Assembly: GCA_003248935.1 (NCBI GenBank)
Contig: QFQF01000014.1
Location: forward strand, 1-64,000
DNA from: Sphingobium sp.
GTDB taxonomy: Bacteria; Pseudomonadota; Alphaproteobacteria; Sphingomonadales; Sphingomonadaceae
Direction of reading: 5' to 3'
Length of the DNA: 64,000 nucleotides
Shown here: positions 25,764 to 34,797 of the stretch, in pieces
Layout: every line of letters starts with the position of its first letter
Numbering within the stretch: position 1 is the stretch's first letter
Position numbers and translations under genes: made by a program
Notes under the pieces: generated by a model
What the model saw: only the letters and a program-made list of their open reading frames with translations
Database searches by the model: none
What the model was told of the DNA's origin: nothing

Positions 25764-26159
25764 AGGGGAGCGGGCAGGGAATATGCGACGGGGGAGGGCC
25801 CAAACATCAAGCGCCCGGACCGTTTCCGATCCGGGCGCCGACGGACGATTTCTCGTCTCCCCCTTGGCATCGCGTCAACCTGTCCGTCTGCCCCCATGCT
25901 CGGGACCGGGACTGCGATATCCCTGAACCACGGCCGTTTGTGCCTGTGTTCCGGGGACTATTGCTATGGCGCGGTCATGATCCTGTCACGATGAAAATGG
26001 ACGAGTGATTCATTTTGGAGTCAGGCTGTGATCATTAAGCAACAATCTGCTTTACCCTGTCCCCGCAAGGGGCCGATTGTTTCGCCGGCGGGCCGAAAGC
26101 GCGAACCGCTTTCCCGCCGGACGATCAGTCTCTAGAGCAGGGCGACCTTTTTTTGACGG
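25764..26159. other. Intergenic region upstream of lolC with two strong inverted repeats
   Basis: Roughly 400 bases without a credible gene. Two hairpins stand out. One is GCGCCCGGA (25811-25819) with TCCGGGCGC (25830-25838). The other is CCGGCGGG (26085-26092) with CCCGCCGG (26113-26120), extended inward by AAAGC/GCTTT around the loop GCGAACC. A shorter CCCC-GCAA-GGGG hairpin lies near 26070, and a run of seven T occurs at 26148-26154, just before lolC. The region is less GC-rich between 25970 and 26060. It must hold the lolC promoter and could encode a small RNA. Confidence 0.45.
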
Positions 26160-27443
26160 ATGGCATCTCCCTCCCATGATTCTCCCGCGTCCATGATTCT
26201 CACGCGCTACGAACGCATGATCGCCAAGCGTTACCTGCTGCCGGGCAAGGGCGAGGGGTTCATCTTCCTCGTCGCCGGGATCAGCCTGGTGGCGGTGATG
26301 CTGGGCGTCGCCGCGCTCATCATCGTCATGAGCGTGATGAACGGCTTTCGCGCGGAGCTGTTCGACAAGATCGTCGGCCTGAACGGCCATGCGGTGGTGC
26401 AGGGCTATGGCGGGCGCCTGCCCGACTGGCAGGCGGTGCTGAAGGAGGCGAAGGCGACGCCGGGCGTCACCAGCGCCACGCCGCTGATCGAACAGCCGCT
26501 GCTCGCCACCTATCAGGGCCGGGTCGAGGCGGTGCTGGTGCGCGGCATGGCGGTGCAGGACATCCGCTCCAACGGCACGCTGGACCGCAAGGTCGTCTCC
26601 GGCGACCTGCGCGCCATCACGCCGGGCAGCGGCAAGGTGGCGATCGGCGTGCGGCTGGCGGAGAATATGGGCCTGTCGCTGGGCAGCCGCATCACCATCA
26701 TCAACCCGGCGGGCCGGGCGACGCCGTTCGGCACCGTCCCGCGCGAGATCAGCTACGAGGTCGGCGCGATCTTCGAGATCGGCGTCTACGACTATGACAA
26801 GGCGTTCGTCGTCATGCCGATGGAGGACGCGCAGACCCTGCTGCTGCTGGGCGATGTCGTGGGCATGATCGAGGTCGAGACGGCCGATGCCGACAATGTG
26901 CAGAACATCCTCGCCCCGCTCGCGCAGAAGGTCGAGGGACGGGCGGTCATCCAGGACTGGCGGCAGATGAACGCGTCGCTGTTCGAGGCACTGGCGGTCG
27001 AGCGGGTGGCGATGTTCGTCGTCCTCTCGATCATCGTGCTGGTCGCGGTGTTCAACATCCTCTCCTCGCTCATCATGCTGGTGCGGGCGAAGACGCGCGA
27101 CATCGCCATCCTGCGGACGATGGGCGCGTCCCGCTCCGGCCTGGTCAAGATCTTCATGACGGTGGGCGTCACCATCGGCGTGCTGGGCATGGTCGCGGGC
27201 ATGGCGCTGGGCTTCACCTTCCTCTTCTTCCGGCAGGGGGTGGTGAACGTCATCCAGTTCGTGACCGGCCAGAACCTGTGGGATCCCTCGATCCGGTTCC
27301 TGACCGAACTTCCCTCCAAGCCCGATCCGGTGGAGATCACCATCATCTGCCTGATGGCCATCATCTTCAGCTTCCTCGCGACGCTCTATCCCGCGTTCAA
27401 GGCGGCCAATACCGACCCCGTGCAGGTGCTGCGCTATGAGTGA
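26160..27443 (+). CDS. lolC: Lipoprotein-releasing ABC transporter permease LolC/LolE
   Basis: A 427-residue inner-membrane permease of the LolCDE system, which extracts mature lipoproteins from the inner membrane and hands them to LolA. One membrane helix near the N terminus (FLVAGISLVAVMLGVAALIIVMSVMNGFR) precedes a large periplasmic domain (about 60-270). Three more helices follow near 280-300, 325-350 and 385-410. The cytoplasmic contact RAKTRDIAILRTMGASR is intact. A second start at 26193 (MILTRYERMIAKRYLLPG) may be the true one. It overlaps lolD by eight bases. Only one permease gene is present, as in organisms with a single LolF-like subunit. Confidence 0.93.
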   Translation: MASPSHDSPASMILTRYERMIAKRYLLPGKGEGFIFLVAGISLVAVMLGVAALIIVMSVMNGFRAELFDKIVGLNGHAVVQGYGGRLPDWQAVLKEAKATPGVTSATPLIEQPLLATYQGRVEAVLVRGMAVQDIRSNGTLDRKVVSGDLRAITPGSGKVAIGVRLAENMGLSLGSRITIINPAGRATPFGTVPREISYEVGAIFEIGVYDYDKAFVVMPMEDAQTLLLLGDVVGMIEVETADADNVQNILAPLAQKVEGRAVIQDWRQMNASLFEALAVERVAMFVVLSIIVLVAVFNILSSLIMLVRAKTRDIAILRTMGASRSGLVKIFMTVGVTIGVLGMVAGMALGFTFLFFRQGVVNVIQFVTGQNLWDPSIRFLTELPSKPDPVEITIICLMAIIFSFLATLYPAFKAANTDPVQVLRYE

Positions 27444-28113
27444 CGTGCTTCAGGTAACGGGCCTTGCCCGCAGCTTCACGCAGGGCGGCGTCACCATCGA
27501 CGTGCTGCGCGGCATCGACCTGTCGGTCGGTTCGGGCGAGATCGTCGCGCTGCTGGGGCCTTCGGGCTCCGGCAAGTCGACGATGCTCCAGGCCGTCGGG
27601 CTGCTGGAGGGCGGGTTCGAGGGATCGATCCGCATCGCGGGCGAGGAAGCGGCGAAGCTCGACAATGACGGGCGCACCCGCGTGCGCCGCGACGCGCTCG
27701 GCTTCGTCTATCAGTTCCACCACCTGCTGCCGGACTTCAACGCGGTGGAGAATGTGATCCTGCCGCAGATGATCCGCGACGTGGCCCCGGAGGCGGCGAG
27801 GGCGCGGGCGGAGGCGCTGCTCACCTCGCTCGGCCTTGGCCATCGCCTGACCCACCGGCCCAGCCATCTGTCGGGCGGCGAGCAGCAGCGGGTCGCGGTT
27901 GCAAGAGCGCTGGCCAACCGCCCGACGCTGGTGCTGGCCGACGAGCCGACCGGCAATCTGGACGAGCGCACCGCCGACATCGTGTTCGCCGAATTCCTGC
28001 GACTGGTCCGCGACGAAGGATCGGCGGCACTGGTCGCAACCCACAACGAGCGGCTGGCGCTGAAGATGGACCGGGTCGTGCGCCTGCATGAGGGGGTGCT
28101 GGACGCGGGGTGA
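27436..28113 (+). CDS. lolD: Lipoprotein-releasing system ATP-binding protein LolD
   Basis: A 225-residue ABC ATPase that powers lipoprotein release by the Lol permease. Walker A GPSGSGKST is at 41-49, the Q-loop lies in FVYQFHHLLPDFNAVEN, the ABC signature is LSGGEQQRVAVARAL, Walker B is LVLADEPTGNLD, and the switch histidine is in VATHNE. The HHLLPDF and NLDE features fit the LolD/MacB branch. It overlaps the permease gene by eight bases, so the two are translationally coupled. Confidence 0.96.
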   Translation: MSDVLQVTGLARSFTQGGVTIDVLRGIDLSVGSGEIVALLGPSGSGKSTMLQAVGLLEGGFEGSIRIAGEEAAKLDNDGRTRVRRDALGFVYQFHHLLPDFNAVENVILPQMIRDVAPEAARARAEALLTSLGLGHRLTHRPSHLSGGEQQRVAVARALANRPTLVLADEPTGNLDERTADIVFAEFLRLVRDEGSAALVATHNERLALKMDRVVRLHEGVLDAG

Positions 28114-28227
28114 GGGGAGTGGCTGAGAAGGGCGATTGGAGTATATTCCCGTCTTCGCTCAGGGCGAGCGGAGGGGAGATGCCCACACATGGCCGAAGGT
28201 CGACCCGTCACCCGAGGAACCGCACAT

Positions 28228-28704
28228 ATGACCCTCTATGACTTTTCCGTTCGCGATGCGTCGGGCGTGGTGCGGTCGCTCAACGCGTATCGCGGGCAGG
28301 TTGTGCTGGTGGTGAACGTCGCGAGCCAGTGCGGGTTCACGCCGCAATATGCGGGGCTGGAGGCGCTGTATCGCGCGTATCGGGACCGGGGGTTCGTCGT
28401 CCTTGGCTTTCCGTGCAACCAGTTCGGGGCGCAGGAGCCGGGGAGCGACGCCGATATCCAGACGTTCTGCGCGACGCGCTTCGACGTCAGCTTTCCCGTC
28501 TTCGGCAAGATCGACGTGAACGGGAAGGATACCGATCCGCTGTACCGGTGGCTGACGGCGCAGAAGCGCGGCCTGCTCGGCACGAGGGCGATCAAGTGGA
28601 ACTTCACCAAGTTCGCGATCGGGCGGGACGGCATGCCGTTCGCCCGGTACGCGCCGACGGTGAAGCCGGAGGCGCTGACGAAGGACATCGCCATGCGCCT
28701 CTGA
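28228..28704 (+). CDS. Glutathione peroxidase family thiol peroxidase
   Basis: A 158-residue peroxidase of the GPx fold that reduces hydroperoxides with glutathione or thioredoxin. The catalytic tetrad is visible: C35 in NVASQCGFT (cysteine in place of selenocysteine), Q65 in PCNQFGAQE, and W124-N125 in KWNFTKF. A second cysteine at C63 (GFPCNQ) is conserved in many bacterial homologues. No signal peptide, so it is probably cytoplasmic. The ATG at 28228 follows GAGGA by ten bases and starts the conserved fold. It lies 115 bases after lolD and converges with the Yip1-domain gene. Confidence 0.94.
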   Translation: MTLYDFSVRDASGVVRSLNAYRGQVVLVVNVASQCGFTPQYAGLEALYRAYRDRGFVVLGFPCNQFGAQEPGSDADIQTFCATRFDVSFPVFGKIDVNGKDTDPLYRWLTAQKRGLLGTRAIKWNFTKFAIGRDGMPFARYAPTVKPEALTKDIAMRL

Positions 28705-28743
28705 CGCGTGCCGGTTTGCGGCCGGCAGGGGCCGATCGGGACG

Positions 28744-29922
28744 TTATTTGGCGAGGGCGGCGAGCTTTTCGGGACCGACGGCGGCGACCGCGGCCTTCAA
28801 CTCGTCGATGCTGCCGGCCTGACCGCTGGCCTCGACCATGAAGCGGCTGGCGATCGTCGTGCCGAACTTGCCATCGCCGCTTTCCTTGTCCCATTCCTCG
28901 GTCACGATCTGGCCGTTGATGGTCTGGGTCTTTTCATAGCCGGTTTCGGTCTGGCGGCTGGAGTTGACGTTCATCGCCGCACCCATGCCCGCGAGTGCAC
29001 CCATGGCCGCCATGTCGGTGATTTCGACGCGGAAGCTCTTGTCGCCCGCCTCATAGCGGCCCTCGGCATGCGCGCCGCCCGGGCCCATGCCCGCGCTCGA
29101 CACTTCCGTCCGCCTGTAGGCGCCGATCGCCTCCGGCAGGAACGCCTGCAGCGCGGCGGGATCGACGGTGACGGACTGGCCGGTCTTGGCCGCGTCCTCC
29201 ATCTTCTTCGCGGCTTCCTCCATCTTCGCGGAGGCGGCCTTCATCTTGTCGAGGTCGACCGTGCCCATGCCGGGAAGCGTGACCGTGCCCGATTCGGTGG
29301 CGACATCCGGACCGATCGCGGCGAACGGCGCGGCGAAGCGGCCGAGGATCGCGAACAGGATGACGCCCGCGACGATCGCCACCAGGATGACGACGGCGGT
29401 ATAGGCGCCCGCCTTTTCCTGCGGCGCCTTCATCAGCACGGGGAGGCCGGTATACAGCAGATAGAGGCTGTACAGGCCGACGATGCCGAGGATCGAGAGC
29501 GACGGGATGAGCGAGAAGATGCCCGCCAGCCAGCCCGCCGTCGCGGAATAGACCGCCACCTTGAACGCCTGGACCCGGTTTGCCGTGCCACCGAAGCGCG
29601 GTGCCAGGAATTCGATGATGAAGGCGAGCAGGATGATACCGATCAGCGAGAACAGATATTGCTGGATCGCCATCGCGATCGACCCGCCGAGCGACGGCCG
29701 GAAGCTGAAGCCGAGCGCGCCGAAGCCGAAGATCTGGCTGCCGATGAGCAGCGACAGCGCGGGAATGGCGGCCAGGATCAGCGCGTATTTCGTGAACAGT
29801 TCGCCGATACTCGCAGGTTCCGCATCAATGACCGGCCAGGTCTCCTTCGGCTTCATCAGGATCGCCTTCACCCGCTCTACCAGCGAGCCGGGCCGCGAAA
29901 TCGGATCACCACCTTCAGTCAT
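28744..29922 (-). CDS. Yip1-domain membrane protein of unknown function
   Basis: A 392-residue protein. The N-terminal half is a Yip1/DUF1282-type domain, starting with the cytoplasmic LVERVKAILMKPKETWPVI and followed by five hydrophobic segments between about 45 and 205 (for example YALILAAIPALSLLIGS and ILVAIVAGVILFAILG). The C-terminal half (about 210-392) is soluble, with an alanine/lysine-rich helix (DKMKAASAKMEEAAKKMEDA) and a compact domain of unknown type, probably outside the cytoplasmic membrane. GGGGAG lies nine bases before the ATG at 29922. It diverges from dnaE. Confidence 0.8.
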   Translation of the reverse strand: MTEGGDPISRPGSLVERVKAILMKPKETWPVIDAEPASIGELFTKYALILAAIPALSLLIGSQIFGFGALGFSFRPSLGGSIAMAIQQYLFSLIGIILLAFIIEFLAPRFGGTANRVQAFKVAVYSATAGWLAGIFSLIPSLSILGIVGLYSLYLLYTGLPVLMKAPQEKAGAYTAVVILVAIVAGVILFAILGRFAAPFAAIGPDVATESGTVTLPGMGTVDLDKMKAASAKMEEAAKKMEDAAKTGQSVTVDPAALQAFLPEAIGAYRRTEVSSAGMGPGGAHAEGRYEAGDKSFRVEITDMAAMGALAGMGAAMNVNSSRQTETGYEKTQTINGQIVTEEWDKESGDGKFGTTIASRFMVEASGQAGSIDELKAAVAAVGPEKLAALAK

Positions 29923-30102
29923 TCCAGAAAACTCCCCACTGTTCTTCGCTCCTGATCCCATGAGTTTCGTTTGCACGCAACAGGAGAAGGCGCCGGGCGG
30001 GCGCCGATGCCATGGCGGGACAATCTTATCCCCGACTGTTTGATGCGGGATGAGGCGACGGGGGCTGACGCGGAACGTCCTCCACGCTACATTCACCATC
30101 CC

Positions 30103-33100
30103 ATGCCGCATGCTTCGTTCGTCCCGCTCCGCGTCTTTTCCTGCTACACCATGCTCGACGGGGCGCTGGAGCCGAAGGCGATCGCCAAGCAGGCGAAGGC
30201 GCTGGGCTTTCCGGCGGTCGCACTGACCGACCGCAACGGCCTCTATGCGTCGATGGCCTTTTCCGACGCGTGCAAGGGCGAGGGGGTGCAGCCGGTTGTC
30301 GGTACGATGCTGTGCGTCGCGCGGCCCGGCACGCCGGACAATGTTTCACCGATCCTCGACTGGCTGGCGCTCTATGCCCAGGACGCGACCGGCTATGACA
30401 ATCTGTGCGCGCTGGTCTCGCTCGCCCATCTCGACCGGCCGATCGAGGACGACGCGCATGTGTCGCTCTCCGACCTGGAGGGTCGGACCGACGGCCTGAT
30501 CGCGCTGACCGCCGGTGGCGAGGGCGCACTCGTCCGCATGCTGGCCGAGGGACAGGCGGCCCCCGCGCAGGCCTATGTCGAGCGGCTGGAGGCGTTGTTT
30601 CCGCAGCGCCTGTATATCGAGGTGGTCCGCAGGCTGGACCCGGTGGAGGGCGCGGCGGAGCCGGCGCTGCTCGACCTCGCCTATGCCCGCGACCTGCCGC
30701 TGGTGGCGACCAACCCCACCTGCTTTGCCGAGCAGACGTTCCACGAGGCGCATGACGTGATGCTGTGCATCGCCGACGGCGCCTATGTCGACAATACCGA
30801 CCGCCGCCGCAGTTCGCCCGACGCCTGGATGAAACCGGCGGCGGAGATGCGGCGCCTGTTCGACGACCTGCCCGAGGCGCTGGCCAACACGATGGTCGTC
30901 GCACAGCGCTGCGCGGTGATGGCACCCAAGCGCAAGCCCATCCTGCCGAGCCTGGCCGGTGACATCGAGGGCGAGGCGGCGATGCTGCGCGAGCAGGCCG
31001 CCGCCGGGCTGGAGGCACGGCTCGCCAAGCTGGGCATCACCGGGGACGATGAGCGCAAACCCTATTTCGACCGGCTGACGTTCGAGACCGACATCATCAT
31101 CCAGATGGGCTTTCCCGGATACTTCCTGATCGTCGCCGACTTCATCAAGTGGGCGAAGGAGCAGGATATTCCGGTCGGGCCGGGGCGCGGATCGGGCGCT
31201 GGGTCGCTGGTCGCCTGGGCGCTCACCATCACCGACCTCGACCCGCTGCAACTGGGCCTGCTGTTCGAGCGCTTCCTGAACCCCGAGCGCGTGTCGATGC
31301 CCGACTTCGACATCGACTTCTGCGAAACGCGGCGTGGCGAGGTGATCCGCTACGTCCAGCAGAAATATGGTTCCGACCATGTGGCGCAGATCATCACCTT
31401 CGGTAAGCTGAAGGCGCGCGCGGTGCTGAAGGACACCGGCCGCGTGCTGCAGATGAGCTATGGCCAGGTCGACCGGCTGGCAAAGCTGGTCCCGAACCAT
31501 CCGACCGACCCGTGGACGCTGGAACGCACGATGAACGGCGTCACGGAGTTCGTGCAGGAGTACAAGTCCGACGTTCAGGTGAAGCGCCTGATCGACTATG
31601 CCATGAAGCTGGAGGGCCTGCCCCGGCACAGCTCCACCCACGCGGCGGGCGTGGTGATCGGCGACCGGCCGCTGTCGCAGCTGGTGCCGCTCTATCGCGA
31701 TCCCCGCTCCGACATGCCGGTGACGCAGTTCGACATGAAATATGTCGAGGGCGCGGGGCTGGTGAAGTTCGACTTCCTCGGCCTCAAGACACTGTCGGTC
31801 CTCCAGAAGGCGGTGCAGCTGCTGGCCAAGCGGGGCGTGACCGTCGACCTCTCCGTGCTCGGCTGGGATGACCCGGCGGTGTACGAGCTGCTCCAGCGCG
31901 GCGACACGGTCGGCGTGTTCCAGCTGGAATCGGAGGGCATGCGCAAGACGCTGGCCGCCGTGCGCCCGACGAACTTCGGCGACATCATCGCGCTCGTCTC
32001 GCTCTACCGCCCCGGCCCGATGGACAACATCCCGATGTTCGGCCGCCGCAAGAACGGGCAGGAGAGCATCGAATATCCGCACATGCTGCTGCAGCCGATC
32101 CTGGAAGAGACCTACGGCATCTTCGTCTATCAGGAGCAGGTGATGCAGGCCGCGCAGATCCTGGGCGGCTATTCGCTCGGCGACGCCGACCTGTTGCGCC
32201 GCGCGATGGGCAAGAAGATCAAGGCGGAGATGGACGCGCAGCGCGAGCGCTTCGTGAAGGGCTGCGCCGAGAAGAGCGACATTCCCAAGGCCAAGGCGAA
32301 CGAGCTGTTCGACCTGATCGACAAGTTCGCGGGCTATGGCTTCAACAAGAGCCACGCGGCGGCCTATGCGCTGCTCGCCTATCACACCGCCTGGCTGAAG
32401 GCGCATTATCCGGCGGAATTCTATGCCGCATCGATGGCGTACGACATCCACCTGACCGACAAGCTGACGGTGTTCGTCGACGACATGCGCCGAATGGGGC
32501 TCAGTTGCCTGCCCGCCGACATCAACCTGTCGGAGGCCGATTTCTCGGTCGAGCCGGCCGAGGAGGGCGAGGGGAAGCTCGCCTTTGCGGTGCGCTATGC
32601 GCTCGGCGGCCTGAAGGGCGTGGGCGAGAAGGCGATGGAGACGCTGGTCGCAGAGCGGGAGGCGAACGGGCCGTTCAAGAGCCTCGACGACTTTGCCGAC
32701 CGGGTGGAGCCGCGCCTGCTGAACCGCCGCCAGCTCGAAAGCCTGGCCGCCGCCGGGGCGTTCGAGAGCCTCCATGCCGACCGGGCGGGCGTGCATGCCG
32801 CCGCCGAGACGATCCTGTCGGTCGCCGCCAGCGCCGCCGATGCGCGGGCGAGCGGGCAGGGCGGCCTGTTCGGCGAGGCGGACGTCGCCCATGCCGACGT
32901 GCGCATTCCGCCGCATACCACCTGGTCGAATGCCGAGAAGATGGCGCAGGAAAAGGACGCCTTCGGCTTCTATTTCTCCGCCCACCCGGTCGACCGATAT
33001 CGCCACATCGCCGAGGCGAAGGGCGCGCGCAGCTATGGCGCGATCTGCGCGCAGCCGGCATCAGAGGCGGGCGGCCGGTCCATGGCGATGATGGCCGCGC

Positions 33101-33669
33101 TGATCGAGGACATACGCTGGCGCGACACGCGGCGCGGCGGACGCTATGTCGCGGCGACCTTTTCCGACAATAGCGGCCAGTTCCAGGCGAGCTGCTTCGA
33201 TGAACCGGCGTGCAAGCTGCTGGAGGAGCTGGGGCGGGAGGGGGAGTGCGTGCTGCTCTCGGTCGAGCTGGACCGGCAGCCGGGCGAGGAAACCCCGCGC
33301 GTCACCATCCGCCAGGCGCAGGCGCTGGGCGAGGTGGCGAACGCGGCGCGGATGGAGTTGCTGGTCGCGGTCGACAGTCCGGCGGCGATGCCCGCGCTGG
33401 CGGCCCTGCTGGCGAAGGGCAAGGGCGGCCGGTGCGAGGCGTTCGCGCGAATCCCCGGCGCGCAGGCGGGCGACGGGCCCGCGCACATGTTCCTGGGCGA
33501 CGGCTTCGTGCTGGACGTCGAGGGCGTGGAGGCGATCAGCCAGATCCCGGGCGTGACGATCCTGCGGTTCGAGCCGATGGCCGCGAACCGGGAGGGCTAT
33601 CGCGCCCGGACCCGGCATATGCGCCCCGCCCTGCGGGTCGTCGAGGGTGGCCTCCGCGCGGCGGGCTGA
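30103..33669 (+). CDS. dnaE: DNA polymerase III subunit alpha
   Basis: An 1188-residue replicative polymerase. The N-terminal PHP domain begins FVPLRVFSCYTMLDGALEP. The C-family palm carries the catalytic aspartates D401, D403 and D405 in MPDFDIDFCETRRGEV, after the nucleotide-binding PVGPGRGSGAGSLVAWAL. The fingers, the helix-hairpin-helix region (SHAAAYALLAYHTAWLKAH) and the OB/tau-binding C terminus follow. The size and intact catalytic residues mark it as DnaE1 rather than the inducible DnaE2. The start at 30103 is the ATG before the first conserved block. It ends six bases before the convergent radical-SAM gene. Confidence 0.97.
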   Translation: MPHASFVPLRVFSCYTMLDGALEPKAIAKQAKALGFPAVALTDRNGLYASMAFSDACKGEGVQPVVGTMLCVARPGTPDNVSPILDWLALYAQDATGYDNLCALVSLAHLDRPIEDDAHVSLSDLEGRTDGLIALTAGGEGALVRMLAEGQAAPAQAYVERLEALFPQRLYIEVVRRLDPVEGAAEPALLDLAYARDLPLVATNPTCFAEQTFHEAHDVMLCIADGAYVDNTDRRRSSPDAWMKPAAEMRRLFDDLPEALANTMVVAQRCAVMAPKRKPILPSLAGDIEGEAAMLREQAAAGLEARLAKLGITGDDERKPYFDRLTFETDIIIQMGFPGYFLIVADFIKWAKEQDIPVGPGRGSGAGSLVAWALTITDLDPLQLGLLFERFLNPERVSMPDFDIDFCETRRGEVIRYVQQKYGSDHVAQIITFGKLKARAVLKDTGRVLQMSYGQVDRLAKLVPNHPTDPWTLERTMNGVTEFVQEYKSDVQVKRLIDYAMKLEGLPRHSSTHAAGVVIGDRPLSQLVPLYRDPRSDMPVTQFDMKYVEGAGLVKFDFLGLKTLSVLQKAVQLLAKRGVTVDLSVLGWDDPAVYELLQRGDTVGVFQLESEGMRKTLAAVRPTNFGDIIALVSLYRPGPMDNIPMFGRRKNGQESIEYPHMLLQPILEETYGIFVYQEQVMQAAQILGGYSLGDADLLRRAMGKKIKAEMDAQRERFVKGCAEKSDIPKAKANELFDLIDKFAGYGFNKSHAAAYALLAYHTAWLKAHYPAEFYAASMAYDIHLTDKLTVFVDDMRRMGLSCLPADINLSEADFSVEPAEEGEGKLAFAVRYALGGLKGVGEKAMETLVAEREANGPFKSLDDFADRVEPRLLNRRQLESLAAAGAFESLHADRAGVHAAAETILSVAASAADARASGQGGLFGEADVAHADVRIPPHTTWSNAEKMAQEKDAFGFYFSAHPVDRYRHIAEAKGARSYGAICAQPASEAGGRSMAMMAALIEDIRWRDTRRGGRYVAATFSDNSGQFQASCFDEPACKLLEELGREGECVLLSVELDRQPGEETPRVTIRQAQALGEVANAARMELLVAVDSPAAMPALAALLAKGKGGRCEAFARIPGAQAGDGPAHMFLGDGFVLDVEGVEAISQIPGVTILRFEPMAANREGYRARTRHMRPALRVVEGGLRAAG

Positions 33670-33675
33670 GCAATA

Positions 33676-34743
33676 TTACAGCAAACGGGGCTGGTCGCCC
33701 TCGGGCGGCATGAACAGGTCGGTACGCAGGACGATCCTGTCGCGGTCCAGCCCGTGCTTGCGCCGCGCCTTGGCGAAACGCATGCGGATGAGGTCGGCCC
33801 AGACACCCTGTCCGCGCATCCGCGTGCGGAAATCGGGGTCGTTGTCCCGCCCGCCGCGCATGTCGTTGATGATGTGCATCACCTTGGCCGCGCGGTCGGG
33901 ATAATGTTCGGCAAGCCAGGCGCGGAACAGCGGCGCGACCTCATGCGGCAGGCGGACGGGGATGAAGGACGCGCTGCGTGCCCCCGCCTGCGCCGCCCGC
34001 GCCATGATCGCCTCTATCTCATGATCGGTGATCGCCGGGATGACCGGCGCGATGCTGACATGGGTGGGCACCCCGGCCTCGACCAGCCGGGCGACGGCGG
34101 CGAGGCGCTTTTCGGGGTGCGGGGCACGCGGCTCCAGCGTGCGCGCGGTCGCGGGATCGAGCGAGGTAACGGAGATGCCGACGGCCACCAGCCCCTGCTC
34201 CGCCATCGGTGCCAGCAGGTCGATATCACGCACGACCCGGTCCGACTTGGTGGTGATCATCATCGGGTGACGGCACGCCGCCAGCAGCGCGATGATCGCA
34301 CGGGTGATGCCCCAGTCCTTCTCGATCGGCTGATAGGGATCGGTGTTCGTGCCCATGGCGATGGGCTTCGCCACATAGCCGGGTCGCCGCAATTCCCGCT
34401 CCAGCAGCCGCGCCGCGTCCGGCTTGGCGAACAGCTTTGTCTCGAAATCCAGACCCGGCGAGAGGTCATGATAGGCATGGGTCGGCCGCGCGAAGCAGTA
34501 GATGCAGCCATGCTCGCAACCCCGATAGGCGTTGATGGACTGGTCGAAAGCGATGTCGGGCGAGCCGTTGCGGGTGATGATCGTGCGGGGATGCTCGACC
34601 GTTACCGTGGTGCGCAGCTTTGCCGGGGCGCCGTCGACCGTTTCGACCGCGTCCATCCAGTCGCCGTCGACCGCGCGTTCGGGCAGGGCGAAGCGGGTGC
34701 TGCCCTCATTGCGTGTCGCGCCTCTCCCCGCTGCTTTCGGCAT
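33676..34743 (-). CDS. PA0069-family radical SAM protein
   Basis: A 355-residue protein related to spore photoproduct lyase-type radical SAM enzymes. The cluster motif GCEHGCIYCFARPTH gives C76, C80 and C83, and the region is preceded by FDQSINAYRG. Residues around GTNTDPYQPIEKDWGITR and TKSDRVVRDIDLL match the family as I know it. Its reaction is not established. I start at the ATG at 34743. A LexA-type box sits 5-20 bases upstream, so the gene may be induced by DNA damage, which would fit a repair-like role. It converges with dnaE. Confidence 0.85.
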   Translation of the reverse strand: MPKAAGRGATRNEGSTRFALPERAVDGDWMDAVETVDGAPAKLRTTVTVEHPRTIITRNGSPDIAFDQSINAYRGCEHGCIYCFARPTHAYHDLSPGLDFETKLFAKPDAARLLERELRRPGYVAKPIAMGTNTDPYQPIEKDWGITRAIIALLAACRHPMMITTKSDRVVRDIDLLAPMAEQGLVAVGISVTSLDPATARTLEPRAPHPEKRLAAVARLVEAGVPTHVSIAPVIPAITDHEIEAIMARAAQAGARSASFIPVRLPHEVAPLFRAWLAEHYPDRAAKVMHIINDMRGGRDNDPDFRTRMRGQGVWADLIRMRFAKARRKHGLDRDRIVLRTDLFMPPEGDQPRLL

Positions 34744-34748
34744 GTTTA

Positions 34749-34763
34749 GAACATATGAAGAAC
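34749..34763 (-). promoter_or_regulatory. LexA-type SOS box in front of the radical-SAM gene
   Basis: On the minus strand the sequence reads GTTC-TTCATAT-GTTC, an exact match to the alphaproteobacterial LexA site GTTC-N7-GTTC. It ends five bases before the ATG at 34743, between that start and the end of moaB, so bound LexA would block the promoter or translation start of the radical-SAM gene alone. Surrounding AT-rich bases (ATATGTTCTAAAC) could form the -10 region. Confidence 0.75.
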
Positions 34764-34797
34764 ATTCACGCAAGGCAAGCCGCCCGCACCTGATCGC

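Noticed and set aside
28709..28727. TGCCGG/CCGGCA hairpin between the convergent gpx and Yip1-domain genes as a terminator
   Set aside because: Short stem and no T-run on either side; not strong enough to list.
30346..33006. Long minus-strand frame opposite dnaE
   Set aside because: dnaE on the plus strand is unmistakable with full catalytic motifs; the antisense frame shows no family features.
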